Origin: Myxococcales bacterium
GTDB lineage: Bacteria; Myxococcota_A; Bradymonadia; REDH01
Assembly (NCBI GenBank): GCA_020633625.1
Contig: JACKDJ010000023.1
Coordinates: forward strand, 8,894 to 72,893
Length of the DNA stretch: 64,000 bases
Direction of reading: 5' to 3'
Shown: positions 18,012 through 30,116 of the stretch, one piece after another
Numbering within the stretch: the stretch's first letter is position 1
How the letters are laid out: each line of letters starts with the position of its first letter
Notes under the pieces: generated by a model
What the model was told of the DNA's origin: nothing
What the model saw: the letters and a program-made list of their open reading frames with translations, nothing else
The model's database searches: none
Made by a program: the position numbers and the translations under genes

Positions 18012-19606
18012 CGCAGCCCGACGGCCCACCGCCGGTCGTCTCCCGCCGCGTGAAGTCGCAGTCGGAGCAGGCGGGGATCCTCGTCCTCGGCAAGACCGCT
18101 GCCACGCTGGCCGACATCATCAGCCCGCTGCTGATCGTGCGGCTGCTGACGAAGTCCGACGTCGGTGTGTTGACGGCGCTGCTGCTGATCTTCCAGACCA
18201 CCACGGTCATCGCGGCGTCGGGCTATCCGCGCACGGTCCTCTACTACCTGCCGAACCGACCGCGCGCCGAGCGCCGGGCCATCGCTTGGAAGGTCGCGCG
18301 GATCCTCCTGGCGTTCGGCGCGGTGGGCGGCGCGTTTCTGCTCGCGACGGGGCTGTTCGGCGACGCGATCACGCAGGCAGCGGCGAGCTGGGCGGCGCGC
18401 GTCTTCAATCAGCCGACGTGGGCCGAGGTCGACCCGAGCGAGGCGTCGGTCCACGCGTGGCTCCCGCTGCTCGCGCTCTACCCGGTGCTGGACCTCCCGG
18501 CGCGAATGCTCCCCAACCTCCTCATCGTCGAGGGCCGCGCCCGTGCCGCGGCGGGGACGGCGCTCGTGAAGTCGATCGGCGAGACGTCTGCGATCCTGAT
18601 CGGCGCGCTGCTCGGGGTCGGCGTCGGCGGCATTCTCGCCGGTATCCTGACCTTCGCGGCCGCGTACCTGTGCCTGTTTGGCTTCTACATGGTGCGGCTC
18701 TACCGGGGAGCGCCGAAGCTGGACCGCGCCCCGGTCGGGTTTCGCGAGCTGACCGACTTCTCGCTGCCGCTCGGCATGACCGACGCAGTGAACACGCTCA
18801 ACAAGGGGCTCGACCGCTACCTGGTCCTCTTTTTCTTCACCGCCGCTGCGTTCGCCGAGTACCAGGTCGGCGCTTGGCAGATCCCGGTCATCTCGACGAT
18901 CGCGTACTCCGTCGGGTCGGTGTACCTGCCGCAGTTCAAGCAGCTCTTCGACGAAGGCAGGCACGGCGAGGCGATCGACATCTGGCGCGCGTCGATCACG
19001 AAGGTCGCGCTGATCGTGGTCCCCGTATCCGTCGCGTTCTGGGTCGCCGCCGATGACCTGATCGCCGGCTTCTTCACCGCCGAGTACACCAACGCGGTCC
19101 CGATCTTCCGCTGGTACACGCTGCTCACGATGGGGCGCGTCGCGTCGTACGGAGGCCCAATCCTCGCGGCGGGGCGCACCCGGTACATCTTTTACGCGTC
19201 GGTGTTCACGCTCGCCTCGAACTTCGTCGTCAGCGTGCCGCTCGCCGCGACGGTGGGGTTCGTTGGCCCTGCCATGGGGACGGCGCTCGCGTTCATCCCG
19301 ACCGTCGCCTTCTACGGGTACTACACGTCCAAGGCGACGGGCGTGCCGTTCCGGCGCACCTTCCCGCTGTTCGACTACCTGAAGGTGGTCGCCGTGGCGG
19401 TCGCGGCGGGGGCGGTCGGCTTCGCAGCGAAGAGCGTCCTCGACGTCCCCAGCGCATTGCGACTGGTCGTCACCGTCGCCGTCGTCCTTGCGGCCTTCTC
19501 GGCCATCGGCACCGCGCTCGGTCTGATCGAGCGCTCCGACTGGCGCTACGTCGGCGACTGGCTCCGGCTTCGCATCCTGCGCGACGACCCGGCCGCGAAC
19601 GACTAG
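18008..19606 (+). CDS. Wzx-like oligosaccharide flippase (polysaccharide export membrane protein)
   Basis: 532 residues from GTG 18008, overlapping the preceding TGA (GTGA). About 12-14 hydrophobic segments. The N-terminus SQSEQAGILVLGKTAATLADIISPLLIVRLLTKSDVGV matches the polysaccharide-synthesis/MurJ-like MOP flippase superfamily, as does LPLGMTDAVNTLNKGLDRYLV in the centre. The role is to flip lipid-linked oligosaccharide across the inner membrane. It is the third gene of a tightly coupled operon with a glycosyltransferase and a methyltransferase. The polymerase (Wzy) and outer-membrane export genes that would complete a Wzx/Wzy pathway are not in the window. Confidence 0.87.
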   Translation: MTQPDGPPPVVSRRVKSQSEQAGILVLGKTAATLADIISPLLIVRLLTKSDVGVLTALLLIFQTTTVIAASGYPRTVLYYLPNRPRAERRAIAWKVARILLAFGAVGGAFLLATGLFGDAITQAAASWAARVFNQPTWAEVDPSEASVHAWLPLLALYPVLDLPARMLPNLLIVEGRARAAAGTALVKSIGETSAILIGALLGVGVGGILAGILTFAAAYLCLFGFYMVRLYRGAPKLDRAPVGFRELTDFSLPLGMTDAVNTLNKGLDRYLVLFFFTAAAFAEYQVGAWQIPVISTIAYSVGSVYLPQFKQLFDEGRHGEAIDIWRASITKVALIVVPVSVAFWVAADDLIAGFFTAEYTNAVPIFRWYTLLTMGRVASYGGPILAAGRTRYIFYASVFTLASNFVVSVPLAATVGFVGPAMGTALAFIPTVAFYGYYTSKATGVPFRRTFPLFDYLKVVAVAVAAGAVGFAAKSVLDVPSALRLVVTVAVVLAAFSAIGTALGLIERSDWRYVGDWLRLRILRDDPAAND

Positions 19607-19643
19607 GCGTTGCCTCGGCGTCGCACGCTCCAGACGTGGCGCG

Positions 19644-20615
19644 TCAGCGTCGCACGACGCGGCGGAGCGGATTGACGAGGAGCTTCGGGTGCTGCAGCCC
19701 GAACGCGATCCGTCCGGCGAGCGGCATTCGGATCAGCGCCTCGACCTCACGTGCAGCGTCGGGCCACGCCGTCGCGATGGCGCTGGCCTCGCCGTCGTCT
19801 GATGGTGCATGGGCGATGGCGCGGACCGACAGCGAGTACGTTCCGCCGGCGTGCGTCACGGCCTCCGTCCAGCAAGCGTCAACGACGAGCCCGGCCCGCT
19901 CGAGCAGCGCCCGGGTCGACGGCTCGGCGAAGAAGTTGATGTGCGTGAGCGGCTCTCGGCGGCGCGGGATGCGGCCCGCAAGCTCGAGCGGCAGCTCGAC
20001 GTACAGCGTGCCCTGCCGCGATAGCCTCCCCGCCAGCTCACGCACGACAGCGACGGGATCTGTGACGTGCTCCAGCACGTGGCTAGCAATCACGAGGTCG
20101 AAGCGGCGCTCGGCCGGCACCTCGGCGATCGTCGTCGCGAGCTTCTCGACCCCGGCGATCGTCTCGGGCGCGTAGTCGACCACCGAGCACTGGAGGCCCG
20201 CTTCGACGAAGCGAACCATCAGGCTCCCGGTTCCCCCGCCGAAGTCGAGCACGCGCACCGCGCGCCCCGCGACGCGGTCGGCGACCGCCGCGAAGAGCTC
20301 CGCCGACCGCGTGCGGTCTGTCGTCGTCACCGTCGGGTTGTGCACCGTCGTCGACGACGCGCCGCCCAGCGCGGCGTACTTGGCGGCGACCTCTTCGGCC
20401 GTCGGCCGCGGCGCGTAGATGACGAGGCCGCAGCCTGCGCAGAGGACGTAGCGCGCGACGAAGCGCTCCGTTCCGGGCGCCCAGGTCTCGAACAGGATCC
20501 TGTAGCGCTGTGCCACCCCGTCCGGCAGACCGGTCTCGCCCTTCGCGTACGACTGCCGCCCGAGCTCGCGCCAGGAGTGGCCGTCGCAGACAGGACAGGA
20601 GGGGTTTTCGATCAT
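19644..20615 (-). CDS. Zinc-ribbon SAM-dependent methyltransferase (sugar/lipid type)
   Basis: 323 residues from ATG 20615 (MIENPSCPVCDGHSW); a GTG at 20657 would add 14 residues. The N-terminal zinc-ribbon has Cys7/Cys10 and Cys59/Cys62 (LCAGCGLVIYAPRP). The central methyltransferase core has VLDFGGGTGSLMVRF (motif I), CSVVDYAPETIAG and VIASHVLEHVTDPVAVVRELAGRL. The C-terminal part resembles that of sugar C- or O-methyltransferases. It converges with the flippase gene (37-bp gap) and diverges from the GT4 gene, so it probably acts on the same glycan, though regulated separately. Confidence 0.85.
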   Translation of the reverse strand: MIENPSCPVCDGHSWRELGRQSYAKGETGLPDGVAQRYRILFETWAPGTERFVARYVLCAGCGLVIYAPRPTAEEVAAKYAALGGASSTTVHNPTVTTTDRTRSAELFAAVADRVAGRAVRVLDFGGGTGSLMVRFVEAGLQCSVVDYAPETIAGVEKLATTIAEVPAERRFDLVIASHVLEHVTDPVAVVRELAGRLSRQGTLYVELPLELAGRIPRRREPLTHINFFAEPSTRALLERAGLVVDACWTEAVTHAGGTYSLSVRAIAHAPSDDGEASAIATAWPDAAREVEALIRMPLAGRIAFGLQHPKLLVNPLRRVVRR

Positions 20616-20859
20616 CAGCCGTCGAACGAAATGCGCAGTGTGGCGCGCAACTCTCACGAAGTTGGCTCCGGATCAACCCTAGAAGAGTCCGACGACGTCT
20701 GCGCGGCGCGGGCACAGATGCTGCCGTGTCACGCGCCATGGCACACGCGTCGGTGCTGTGTCAGCCGAGCGCCACGGACGGCGTCTGCGCCGCGTCTGCG
20801 CGACGCTCCCACCCGCGGCCCCGCTGGACCGCCGCCCCAGCGCGCCGTAGAACGCCGGC

Positions 20860-22143
20860 GTGCGTCGCTTCCTCTACATCACGCCGTACTTTCCGCCGCA
20901 GTCGCGGGTCGGCGCGCTGCGTCCGCTGAAGTTCGCGCGCCACCTGCCGGCGCTCGGGTGGGAGCCGGTGGTCCTCGCCGACCTGCTCCCGGCCGACGCG
21001 ATGGACGCGACCCTGTTCGACGCCGTGCCCGCCGGTCTCGAGGTCCGCTTCGACTACAGCGCAAAGGCGGCGCGGACCTTCGGGGCGTTTCGGGCCGGTG
21101 AGCTTCCCGCCCCGCCGTCCTCGTCCCCGGCAAAGCGACCGTCGCGGCTCGCGGCGTGGGTCGAGCGCAACACATCCCCCGAGTGGATCCCGCTCGGGGA
21201 GCACAGCGTCGACATCCCCCACGCCGTCGCGGCAGCCAAACGGGCGCTGACAGAGGTCGCGGGCTGCGAGGCGATCGTCGTCAACGCAGACCCGTATGCG
21301 GCCCTCATCGTTGGTCGGCGCGTGGCCGCCGCCACCGGCCTGCCGCTGATCGGCGACCTCCGCGACCCGTGGGGACCGTGCGAGCTGCGCCGCCCCCAGC
21401 GCCCGGCGCCGCAGCGCGCCGCCGTCGACAGGATCGAGCGCTGGGTGATCGACGGTTGCGCGAGGTACGTCGTCAACACCGAGACCGCGCGCGCCGCCTA
21501 CATCGCGCTCTACCCGGACGTCCCGCCCGAGCGCTTCGTGGTCATCCGAAACCACGGCGACGCCGACCTGATCGGGGCCGGTGAGTTCCCGCGAGGAGAC
21601 CGGTTCCGCATCCTCTTCATGGGGAACTTTCGCCGCTTCGTCGAGGGCACGCAGCTCCTCGAGGCCCTGGCGAAGCTCCCGGCGCTGGGCGTGTCGCTCG
21701 AACGCGTCGAGCTCGTCGTCACGGGACGCGTGCCCGAAGACGTGCGCACGCTGGCGGACTCGCTCGGTGTCGGCGAGGCGCTCGTCTCCGCGCCGTTCGT
21801 TCCGTATCGACAGGTCGGCCCGTACCTCGAGACCGCCGACCTTCTCGTCTCGCTCTCGAACGCGACCGACCAGCGCATACCTGCAAAGCTCTTCGACTAC
21901 GCGACTTCGACGCGCCCGATCCTGATCGTCGCCGACAGCGTCGAGCTCGGCGACATCGCGAAGCAGCTCGGCGGCGCCGAGCTCGTCGGCCTGACCGACG
22001 TCGACGGAATCGCGCGTGCGTTCGCGCGGAGCGTGGCGAGCGGGCGCGAGCGCGTGATCCCTCGCGAGCACGCGGGGCTCGACAGCGCGACGGCCGCGGG
22101 AGCGCTCGCGGCGGTGCTCGAAGAGGCCACATCCGGTGGGTGA
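20860..22143 (+). CDS. GT4-like glycosyltransferase
   Basis: 427 residues from GTG 20860 (MRRFLYITPYFPPQSRVGALRPLKFARHL). GT-B fold: the N-terminal motif ITPYFPPQSRVGALR is the usual GT4 acceptor-side loop, IGDLRDPWGP is typical of this subfamily, and the C-terminal domain contains FRILFMGNFRRFVEGTQLL and IPAKLFDYATSTRPILIV, the nucleotide-sugar site with the E/D-x7-E-like region. Retaining transfer of a sugar from a nucleotide donor in the cytoplasm is expected. It lies in the glycan cluster between a methyltransferase and a sulfotransferase. Confidence 0.85.
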   Translation: MRRFLYITPYFPPQSRVGALRPLKFARHLPALGWEPVVLADLLPADAMDATLFDAVPAGLEVRFDYSAKAARTFGAFRAGELPAPPSSSPAKRPSRLAAWVERNTSPEWIPLGEHSVDIPHAVAAAKRALTEVAGCEAIVVNADPYAALIVGRRVAAATGLPLIGDLRDPWGPCELRRPQRPAPQRAAVDRIERWVIDGCARYVVNTETARAAYIALYPDVPPERFVVIRNHGDADLIGAGEFPRGDRFRILFMGNFRRFVEGTQLLEALAKLPALGVSLERVELVVTGRVPEDVRTLADSLGVGEALVSAPFVPYRQVGPYLETADLLVSLSNATDQRIPAKLFDYATSTRPILIVADSVELGDIAKQLGGAELVGLTDVDGIARAFARSVASGRERVIPREHAGLDSATAAGALAAVLEEATSGG

Positions 22144-22235
22144 GGGGTCGGCCGGCGCGGCGCTCGCCGTGTCGTGGACCCCGCGGCGCCCGCAGGCTAT
22201 CCTCGCGCGCCGACTCGCCTCTCACCGGAACCTCC

Positions 22236-23063
22236 GTGACCTCATCCAGCCACTCCGCACCGATGAACGGGATGCTCATCGTCATCGGGGCGATGAAGTG
22301 CGGGACGTCGACGCTCCACCAGCATCTGCGGCTGCACCCTCAGATCTCGATGTCACGGGTCAAGGAGCTCGACTTCTTCGTCTCCGAGCGAACATGGCCG
22401 AAGGGGGTCGAGTGGTACCGGTCTCGCTTCGATGCTCGGGCAGCTGTCCGCGGGGAGTCGTCGCCGAACTACACGAAGTGGCCGAAGTTCGACGGCGTGC
22501 CGGCGCGAATGCACTCCGTCGCGCCCGACGCGAAGCTCGTGTACCTGATGCGCGACCCCATCGACCGCATCGTCTCGCACTATCGCCACAACGTCTCGCA
22601 CGGTCGTGAGACCCGTCCGGTCGACGTCGCGCTCACGGAGCCCGGTCCAAACAACTACGTGACGTCGAGCTCGTACTGGCTGCAGATCTCGAAGTTTCTG
22701 GAGTTCTACGCCCCCGAACAGCTGCGGCTCTTCGAGCTGCGCGAGCTGAACTCCGAGCCGCGTCGCGTCGTGCGCGAGCTGTGCGAGTGGGTCGGCGTCG
22801 ACGCGGCGTTCGATCACGCGGGGCTCGACCGGATCCACCACTCGTCGAGCGACAAGGGCCGCCCGACCGAGCTGGGACGACGCATACAGGAGTACCCGGG
22901 CGGCCGCGCCGTCAGGACCGTGTTGTCGCGCTGGCTCGAGGAGCCGCTGCCCAAGCCGGTCCTCGCGCTCGAGACGCGAGAGTACCTGCGCGAGCAGCTC
23001 GCTCCCGACGTCGCCGCGCTGCGCGAGTTCTGGGGCCGCGACCTCGCGGACTGGAGCGTCTGA
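22236..23063 (+). CDS. PAPS-dependent sulfotransferase family protein
   Basis: 275 residues from GTG 22236, which has a GGAA element 7 bases upstream; ATG 22263 is the alternative. The 5'-phosphosulfate-binding loop is VIGAMKCGTSTLHQHL. The 3'-phosphate-binding motif is LVYLMRDPIDRIVSHYRHNV, with the Arg and Ser expected of the family. ELDFF and GESSPNYTKWP are also conserved in glycan sulfotransferases. It transfers sulfate from PAPS, most likely to a sugar hydroxyl of the glycan made by the neighbouring genes, which would give a sulfated surface polysaccharide. It ends 15 bp before the convergent oxidoreductase gene. Confidence 0.87.
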   Translation: MTSSSHSAPMNGMLIVIGAMKCGTSTLHQHLRLHPQISMSRVKELDFFVSERTWPKGVEWYRSRFDARAAVRGESSPNYTKWPKFDGVPARMHSVAPDAKLVYLMRDPIDRIVSHYRHNVSHGRETRPVDVALTEPGPNNYVTSSSYWLQISKFLEFYAPEQLRLFELRELNSEPRRVVRELCEWVGVDAAFDHAGLDRIHHSSSDKGRPTELGRRIQEYPGGRAVRTVLSRWLEEPLPKPVLALETREYLREQLAPDVAALREFWGRDLADWSV

Positions 23064-23078
23064 GCTCGCTGCCGTAGG

Positions 23079-24500
23079 TCAGCGCTTGCCCAGGCGACGA
23101 AGGACCGACTGGGCGGCGTGCCAACCACACATCCCGTGCACGCCGCCGCCCGGAGGCGTCGAGGCCGACGCGATGAACAGCCGCGGGTTCGGCGTCGAGT
23201 ACGGGTCGAGCCGCGCGACGGGTCGCGTAAAGAGCTGGGTGGCGTCGGCCGCGCCGCCCGTGATCGCCCCGCCCACGTAGTTCGGGTTGTGTCGCTCGAA
23301 GTCTGCCGGTGACCACACGTGGCGGGCCAGCACACGATCGCGAAAGCCCGGCGCGAAGCGCTCGATCTGCGCTTCGATCGCGTCGGTCATGTCCACGGTG
23401 CAGCCGCTCGGCACGTGACAGTAGGCGTAGCCGGTATGTTTGGACTCAGGCGCGCGCGACGGGTCGAAGTGGGACTGCTGGCAGACGATCAGGTAAGGCC
23501 GCTCGGCGACGCGCCCGCGCCACGGCGCCCGCTCCGCGTCTGCGATCTCCTCGAGCGTTCCGCCGACGTGGATCGTCGACGCGCGAGCGCAGTCCGCCGC
23601 CGCCCAGGGGATCGGGCCGTCGAGCGCGTAGTCGACCTTGAACGTCCCCGGGCCATACCGGTAGCGGCGAAGGCGCCGCCGATACGAGTCGGGCAGGGCG
23701 TCGCCGGCGATGTCGGCCATCGGACCGGGCGACGTGTCGAAGATCACCGCCCGCGACGGCGGCAGTTCGGCGAGCGAGCGCACCGGTGAGCCGAGCTGCA
23801 CGCGGCCGCGCAGCGACTCGAACAGCGCGACGAGGGCCCGGGCGATGGACTGCGAGCCGCCGACCGCCACCGGCCACGCGGAGAGGTGCGCAGTGACCGC
23901 GAAGATCAGGCCGACCGCGCCCGAGAGGGGCGCTTCGAGCGGCAGGATCGAGTGGCCGGCGAGGCCGGCGAGCAGCGCACGCGCCTCTGGCGTCGAGAAC
24001 GCAGCACGCGCGAGCAGGCTCGCGGGAAGGCCGCCCGCCAGGCCAAACCGCGCCATCGTCACGGGATGTCCCGGGATCTTCCCAAGCGGCGCCATCAGGT
24101 CTGCGAGGAGCTCTGGGCCAGCATCGACGAAGGGGGACACGAGGCGTCGGTAGGCGCCGGCGTCGCGGCCGAGCCGTTCGGCCGTCTCGTCGACCGACAG
24201 CGACAGCGTCGCCGCGCGACCTCCGTCGAGTGGGTGAGCGACCGACAGCTGCGGGAAGGCCCACTCTAGCCCGTGCTCCGCGAGCGGCAGCGTGCGCCAG
24301 AACGGAGAGAGGACGCCCATCGGGTGCACGGCCGAACACAGGTCGTGCAGGTAGCCCTCGAGGGTGAGGGGACCGCTTCGCGTGCCGCCGCCGGCGACGG
24401 AGTCCGCCTCGAAGACGACGACCTCGAGCCCCTGCTGCGCGAGCGCGATCGCGGCCGACAGGCCGTTTGGCCCGGAGCCGACGACGACGACGTCGATCAC
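23079..24500 (-). CDS. FAD-dependent NAD(P)-type oxidoreductase, phytoene dehydrogenase (CrtI)-like
   Basis: 473 residues from GTG 24500, chosen because GTGA overlaps the upstream gene stop and the Rossmann motif follows directly: VIDVVVVGSGPNGLSAAIALAQ, then VVVFEADSVAGGGTRSG. The C-terminal FAD-binding segment is NPRLFIASASTPPGGGVHGMCGWHAAQSVLRRL, as in the CrtI/retinol-desaturase group. Family members desaturate or isomerise carotenoids and other lipids; the substrate here is unknown, and no carotenoid genes are near. It is the third gene of an operon behind acnA and the exonuclease III gene, so translational coupling with the nuclease is likely. Confidence 0.85.
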   Translation of the reverse strand: MIDVVVVGSGPNGLSAAIALAQQGLEVVVFEADSVAGGGTRSGPLTLEGYLHDLCSAVHPMGVLSPFWRTLPLAEHGLEWAFPQLSVAHPLDGGRAATLSLSVDETAERLGRDAGAYRRLVSPFVDAGPELLADLMAPLGKIPGHPVTMARFGLAGGLPASLLARAAFSTPEARALLAGLAGHSILPLEAPLSGAVGLIFAVTAHLSAWPVAVGGSQSIARALVALFESLRGRVQLGSPVRSLAELPPSRAVIFDTSPGPMADIAGDALPDSYRRRLRRYRYGPGTFKVDYALDGPIPWAAADCARASTIHVGGTLEEIADAERAPWRGRVAERPYLIVCQQSHFDPSRAPESKHTGYAYCHVPSGCTVDMTDAIEAQIERFAPGFRDRVLARHVWSPADFERHNPNYVGGAITGGAADATQLFTRPVARLDPYSTPNPRLFIASASTPPGGGVHGMCGWHAAQSVLRRLGKR

Positions 24501-25288
24501 GGCGTGTGTGGCGCGTCGAGGTCGACGAAGACCGGGGCGTGGTCGGACGGGGTCTGGTCGCCCTGCTTCTTGCGCCAAGTCCGCTGCGGCGCCGCCGCGA
24601 CCACGCGCTCGGCCGCAGCTGCGCTGGCCAGGATGTGGTCGATGCGCATCCCCTGATTGAAGCGGAACGCCATCCCCCGGTAGTCCCAGAACGTAAACCG
24701 CTCCTTCGGGTCATCGGGAAGGCGCGGCTCCACGACGTCGACGAGGCCCGCCTCGATGAGGGCGCCCCACCGCTCGTGCTCGAGCGGGTGAAAGCTCGGC
24801 ACGTCGACGAGCGCCGCGGGGTCCCACACGTCGGCGGCCGCAGGGGCGACGTTCAAGTCGCCGACGACGAGTGTGGGCTGGGCGAGGTCGAGGCCTCGAA
24901 CGTACTCGATCAGCGCGTCGTAGAAGCGGAGCTTGTATGGAAACTTCGGGGAGTCTGCCGCCCCACCTTGCGGGCAGTACAGGTTGACGATGCGGACGCC
25001 GTCGACCGTGGCGGCGATCAGGCGCGACTGGCCTTCGTCTGCAGCGGGGAGGCCGCGCTCGACGTCGGCGAGACCCCTCAGCGAGGCGATCATGACGCCG
25101 TTCCACTGCGGCTGCCCGAAGATCGCTACCTCGTACCCGCGCGCCTCGAACAGCTCACGCGGGACGGCGTCCGTGTCGAGCTTGAGCTCCTGGATGCAGA
25201 GCACATCCGGGCGCTCCGCGTCGAGGTAGCGCTCGACGAGGGCGCCTCGGGCGTTGAGCGAGTTGACGTTCCAGGTGACGACGCGCAT
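24497..25288 (-). CDS. xth: Exodeoxyribonuclease III (AP endonuclease family)
   Basis: 263 residues from ATG 25288 (MRVVTWNVNSLNARGALVERYL). The start of the DNase I-like fold has WNVNSLNAR, then DVLCIQELKLD with the metal-binding Glu, GQPQWNGVMIA, LVVGDLNVAP (catalytic Asp/Asn), FRFNQGMRIDHILAS, and the terminal SDHAPVFVDLD with the catalytic His. It cuts DNA at abasic sites and degrades 3' ends in base-excision repair. It begins 8 bp after the acnA stop, and its TGA overlaps the GTG of the oxidoreductase. A frame extending upstream into acnA is ignored. Confidence 0.93.
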   Translation of the reverse strand: MRVVTWNVNSLNARGALVERYLDAERPDVLCIQELKLDTDAVPRELFEARGYEVAIFGQPQWNGVMIASLRGLADVERGLPAADEGQSRLIAATVDGVRIVNLYCPQGGAADSPKFPYKLRFYDALIEYVRGLDLAQPTLVVGDLNVAPAAADVWDPAALVDVPSFHPLEHERWGALIEAGLVDVVEPRLPDDPKERFTFWDYRGMAFRFNQGMRIDHILASAAAAERVVAAAPQRTWRKKQGDQTPSDHAPVFVDLDAPHTP

Positions 25289-25296
25289 CGCCGCGC

Positions 25297-27999
<2,703 letters not shown>

Positions 28000-28086
28000 G
28001 TCACACCGGTGGGGTCGGGGTTCGTGCGTGGCGTATAGGCGCACGGGGCCCCCCGGGCAAGCGCGAGGCGGGCCTCGCCGGCGCCG

Positions 28087-29502
28087 CTACTCGGCCCCCG
28101 CGCTCGACTGCAGTCGCTCCAGCGCCGCCCGGGCAGCGCGGCCGACGTCGCCGTGGTCGGCCGCTGCGACCGACAGCTCGCGGTAGGCGTCGGCCGCTCG
28201 GCCGTCTGCCGAGTACCACCCGCCAAGCAGCAGGTGCAGCTCGGCCGCGCGTGGGTGTGCGGGGGACCGCGCGAGGAGGGCGCCCGCGTCGGCAGCCGCC
28301 GCCTGCGTCCTCCCGCCGCGAGCGAGCGACACCACCCGCCAGAACGCGGCGTCGTCAGACAGGGCGGCGCCGCGCCGGCTGGCGCCGCCGAACCAATCGG
28401 CCGCCGTCGCGAAGTCCCCGCTCTGCAGCGCAGCCCATCCCGCGCGGAACTCGCGCTCCGCCTCGGGCTCGGCCTCGCGCCGCGTCCCCGCCGTCGCCGC
28501 CTCCACGCTGCGAGCTGGCTCAGGCGGTGGCGCGCCCGCTCCCCCGGGTGCTGCAGCTTCGCGTACCGGGCGGGGAGCCGCCACCGCCTGCGAGCGGGGA
28601 GCCGCCGTCGCTCGCGCCGCCGCGGACCCGCGCCCAGGGGAAGGGCGCGCCGCTGCGGCGACGTGGTCCGCCTCCCGAGCCGCCGTCAATGCCGCCGGCG
28701 CGTTGGTTGCCGTGACGGGCGCGCCGGCGGCGGGCGCTGCCTCGGGGAGCTGGACCGCAATATCCGCGCCGTCGCCGCGCGCGTCGGGAGTCGCCGCCGC
28801 GGGCGCACCAGCGTTGGCAACGATCGGTGCCGCGGTGCCGGGGCGCGTGAGTCGATCTCCCGCTTCAAAGGTCTGAGTCACCCCGGCCTCTCGAAGCTCG
28901 ACGCGCCCGTGGAACACCCGAAGCTCGCGCAGTGTGTCCCGATCGGCGCGCACCTCGAACGCGGTTCCGACGACCTCGATTTCGCTCTCGCCCACGATCA
29001 CGCGGAGTCGCTCATCCGAGTCGAGGGGCGAGACGTCGACGAGCACACGACCTTGCGTTACCCGTATGACCTCGTCGTGGGTGTCGCCGAAGTGTGCAAA
29101 CGCCGCTGCGTCGAGCGCGGTGACGGTCGCGTGCTGGGCCGGGCCGCCCCCACGCAAGGCGAGCGTGGCCGCGAGAGCGGCGCCCGACAGCAACAGCAGC
29201 GCCGCCGCAGCGCCCACGACGGGCAGCGCGCGCGGGCGCGGGCGAGGTCCGCGCGCCGGCATCGAGGCCCCCGCGGCCGCGAGCAGCGCCGCTCGCGCTT
29301 GCGCGTGGTCCGGCGCGTCGCGCACGGGTGCGTCGAGGACTGCGCCGAGCTCGGCGGCGTCGTCTGCGAGCTGCTGCAGCGCTTCCCACCGGCTCGCGCA
29401 GCGCGGGCACGCGTCGAGGTGTTCTCGCACGGTCTCGCCGGGGTCCGCGGCGTCGAACGCACGCTCCAGCTCGATGGGCGAAGGACAGCCGTTCGTGCTC
29501 AT
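28087..29502 (-). CDS. Anti-sigma factor-like FecR/TPR membrane protein with zinc-finger N-terminus
   Basis: 471 residues from ATG 29502, which overlaps the stop of the ECF sigma gene (ATGA). The N-terminal ~100 residues carry a zinc anti-sigma motif (His28-x3-Cys32-x2-Cys35, HLDACPRC). A transmembrane helix follows (ALPVVGAAAALLLLSGAALAATLAL). The periplasmic FecR-like domain includes VTQGRVLVDVSP and VVGTAFEVRADRDTLRELRVFHGRVEL. A long Ala/Pro/Arg-rich linker leads to a C-terminal TPR-like domain (FRAGWAALQSGDFATAADWF, AHPRAAELHLLLGGWYSADG). It should hold the sigma factor at the membrane and release it on an envelope signal. The triple architecture of anti-sigma, FecR and TPR is unusual. 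Confidence 0.85.
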   Translation of the reverse strand: MSTNGCPSPIELERAFDAADPGETVREHLDACPRCASRWEALQQLADDAAELGAVLDAPVRDAPDHAQARAALLAAAGASMPARGPRPRPRALPVVGAAAALLLLSGAALAATLALRGGGPAQHATVTALDAAAFAHFGDTHDEVIRVTQGRVLVDVSPLDSDERLRVIVGESEIEVVGTAFEVRADRDTLRELRVFHGRVELREAGVTQTFEAGDRLTRPGTAAPIVANAGAPAAATPDARGDGADIAVQLPEAAPAAGAPVTATNAPAALTAAREADHVAAAARPSPGRGSAAARATAAPRSQAVAAPRPVREAAAPGGAGAPPPEPARSVEAATAGTRREAEPEAEREFRAGWAALQSGDFATAADWFGGASRRGAALSDDAAFWRVVSLARGGRTQAAAADAGALLARSPAHPRAAELHLLLGGWYSADGRAADAYRELSVAAADHGDVGRAARAALERLQSSAGAE

Positions 29503-30116
29503 GCGTCGACTCCCCGCAGCTCGAGCAGCTTCGCGCGTGCGTCGTGGAGGCGTCGGTGAACGGTGCCGACCGGGACGTCGAGCGCTTCGGCCACGGCGGT
29601 GGCCGGGAGGTGCTCGAGCTGTGAGAGCACGAAGACCTCGCGGAGCGGCTCGGAGAGCCTGCGCAGGCATGCGTCTAGCTGGCGCAGCTCACTGCGACAC
29701 TCGAGCGCCTGGCGAGGGTCCTCGTCGGTAGGCCGCGCCCACCCGAACGCCCCAGCCAGCCGCGAACGGCGAGCACGCGCGCGTCGCTCGTTCCTCACCA
29801 CGTTCACCGCGACTCCGATCAGCCACGCTCGGGCGCTCCGGCTGCCATCGAAGTGGGGGGCGGCTGTGAACGCTGCCAGGAACGCCCGCTGCACCAGGTC
29901 GTCGACGTCGGCATCGGTCGGGCCGAGCAGCTTCGCGACGACGCGGGTCAGGTCGCGGGCGTAGAGGTCGAACAGCTCGCCGAGCGCGGTCATGTCTCCA
30001 CGAGCGCAACGTCGAAGGCCGTCCGAAGCCCGCGCCTCGGCGTCGCGCCGCTCGTCGGCGCGCGTCCGCGCCGCGTCGAGCGACACCAGCTCGCCGGATC
30101 GCGCCCGCGCGCTCAC
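29499..30116 (-). CDS. ECF-type RNA polymerase sigma factor
   Basis: 205 residues from GTG 30116, picked because it overlaps the stop of the upstream gene (GTGA); an internal ATG at 29993 would remove part of region 2. Region 2 is visible as TALGELFDLYARDLTRVVAKLLGPTDADVDDLVQRAFLAAF, region 2.4 as SARAWLIGVAVNVVRNERRARARR, and region 4 as RLSEPLREVFVLSQLEHLPATAVAEALDVPVGTVHRRLHDARAKL, the helix-turn-helix for the -35 element. It is coupled to a downstream zinc-finger anti-sigma gene and an upstream outer-membrane protein gene, so it probably controls an envelope response. Confidence 0.92.
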   Translation of the reverse strand: MSARARSGELVSLDAARTRADERRDAEARASDGLRRCARGDMTALGELFDLYARDLTRVVAKLLGPTDADVDDLVQRAFLAAFTAAPHFDGSRSARAWLIGVAVNVVRNERRARARRSRLAGAFGWARPTDEDPRQALECRSELRQLDACLRRLSEPLREVFVLSQLEHLPATAVAEALDVPVGTVHRRLHDARAKLLELRGVDA

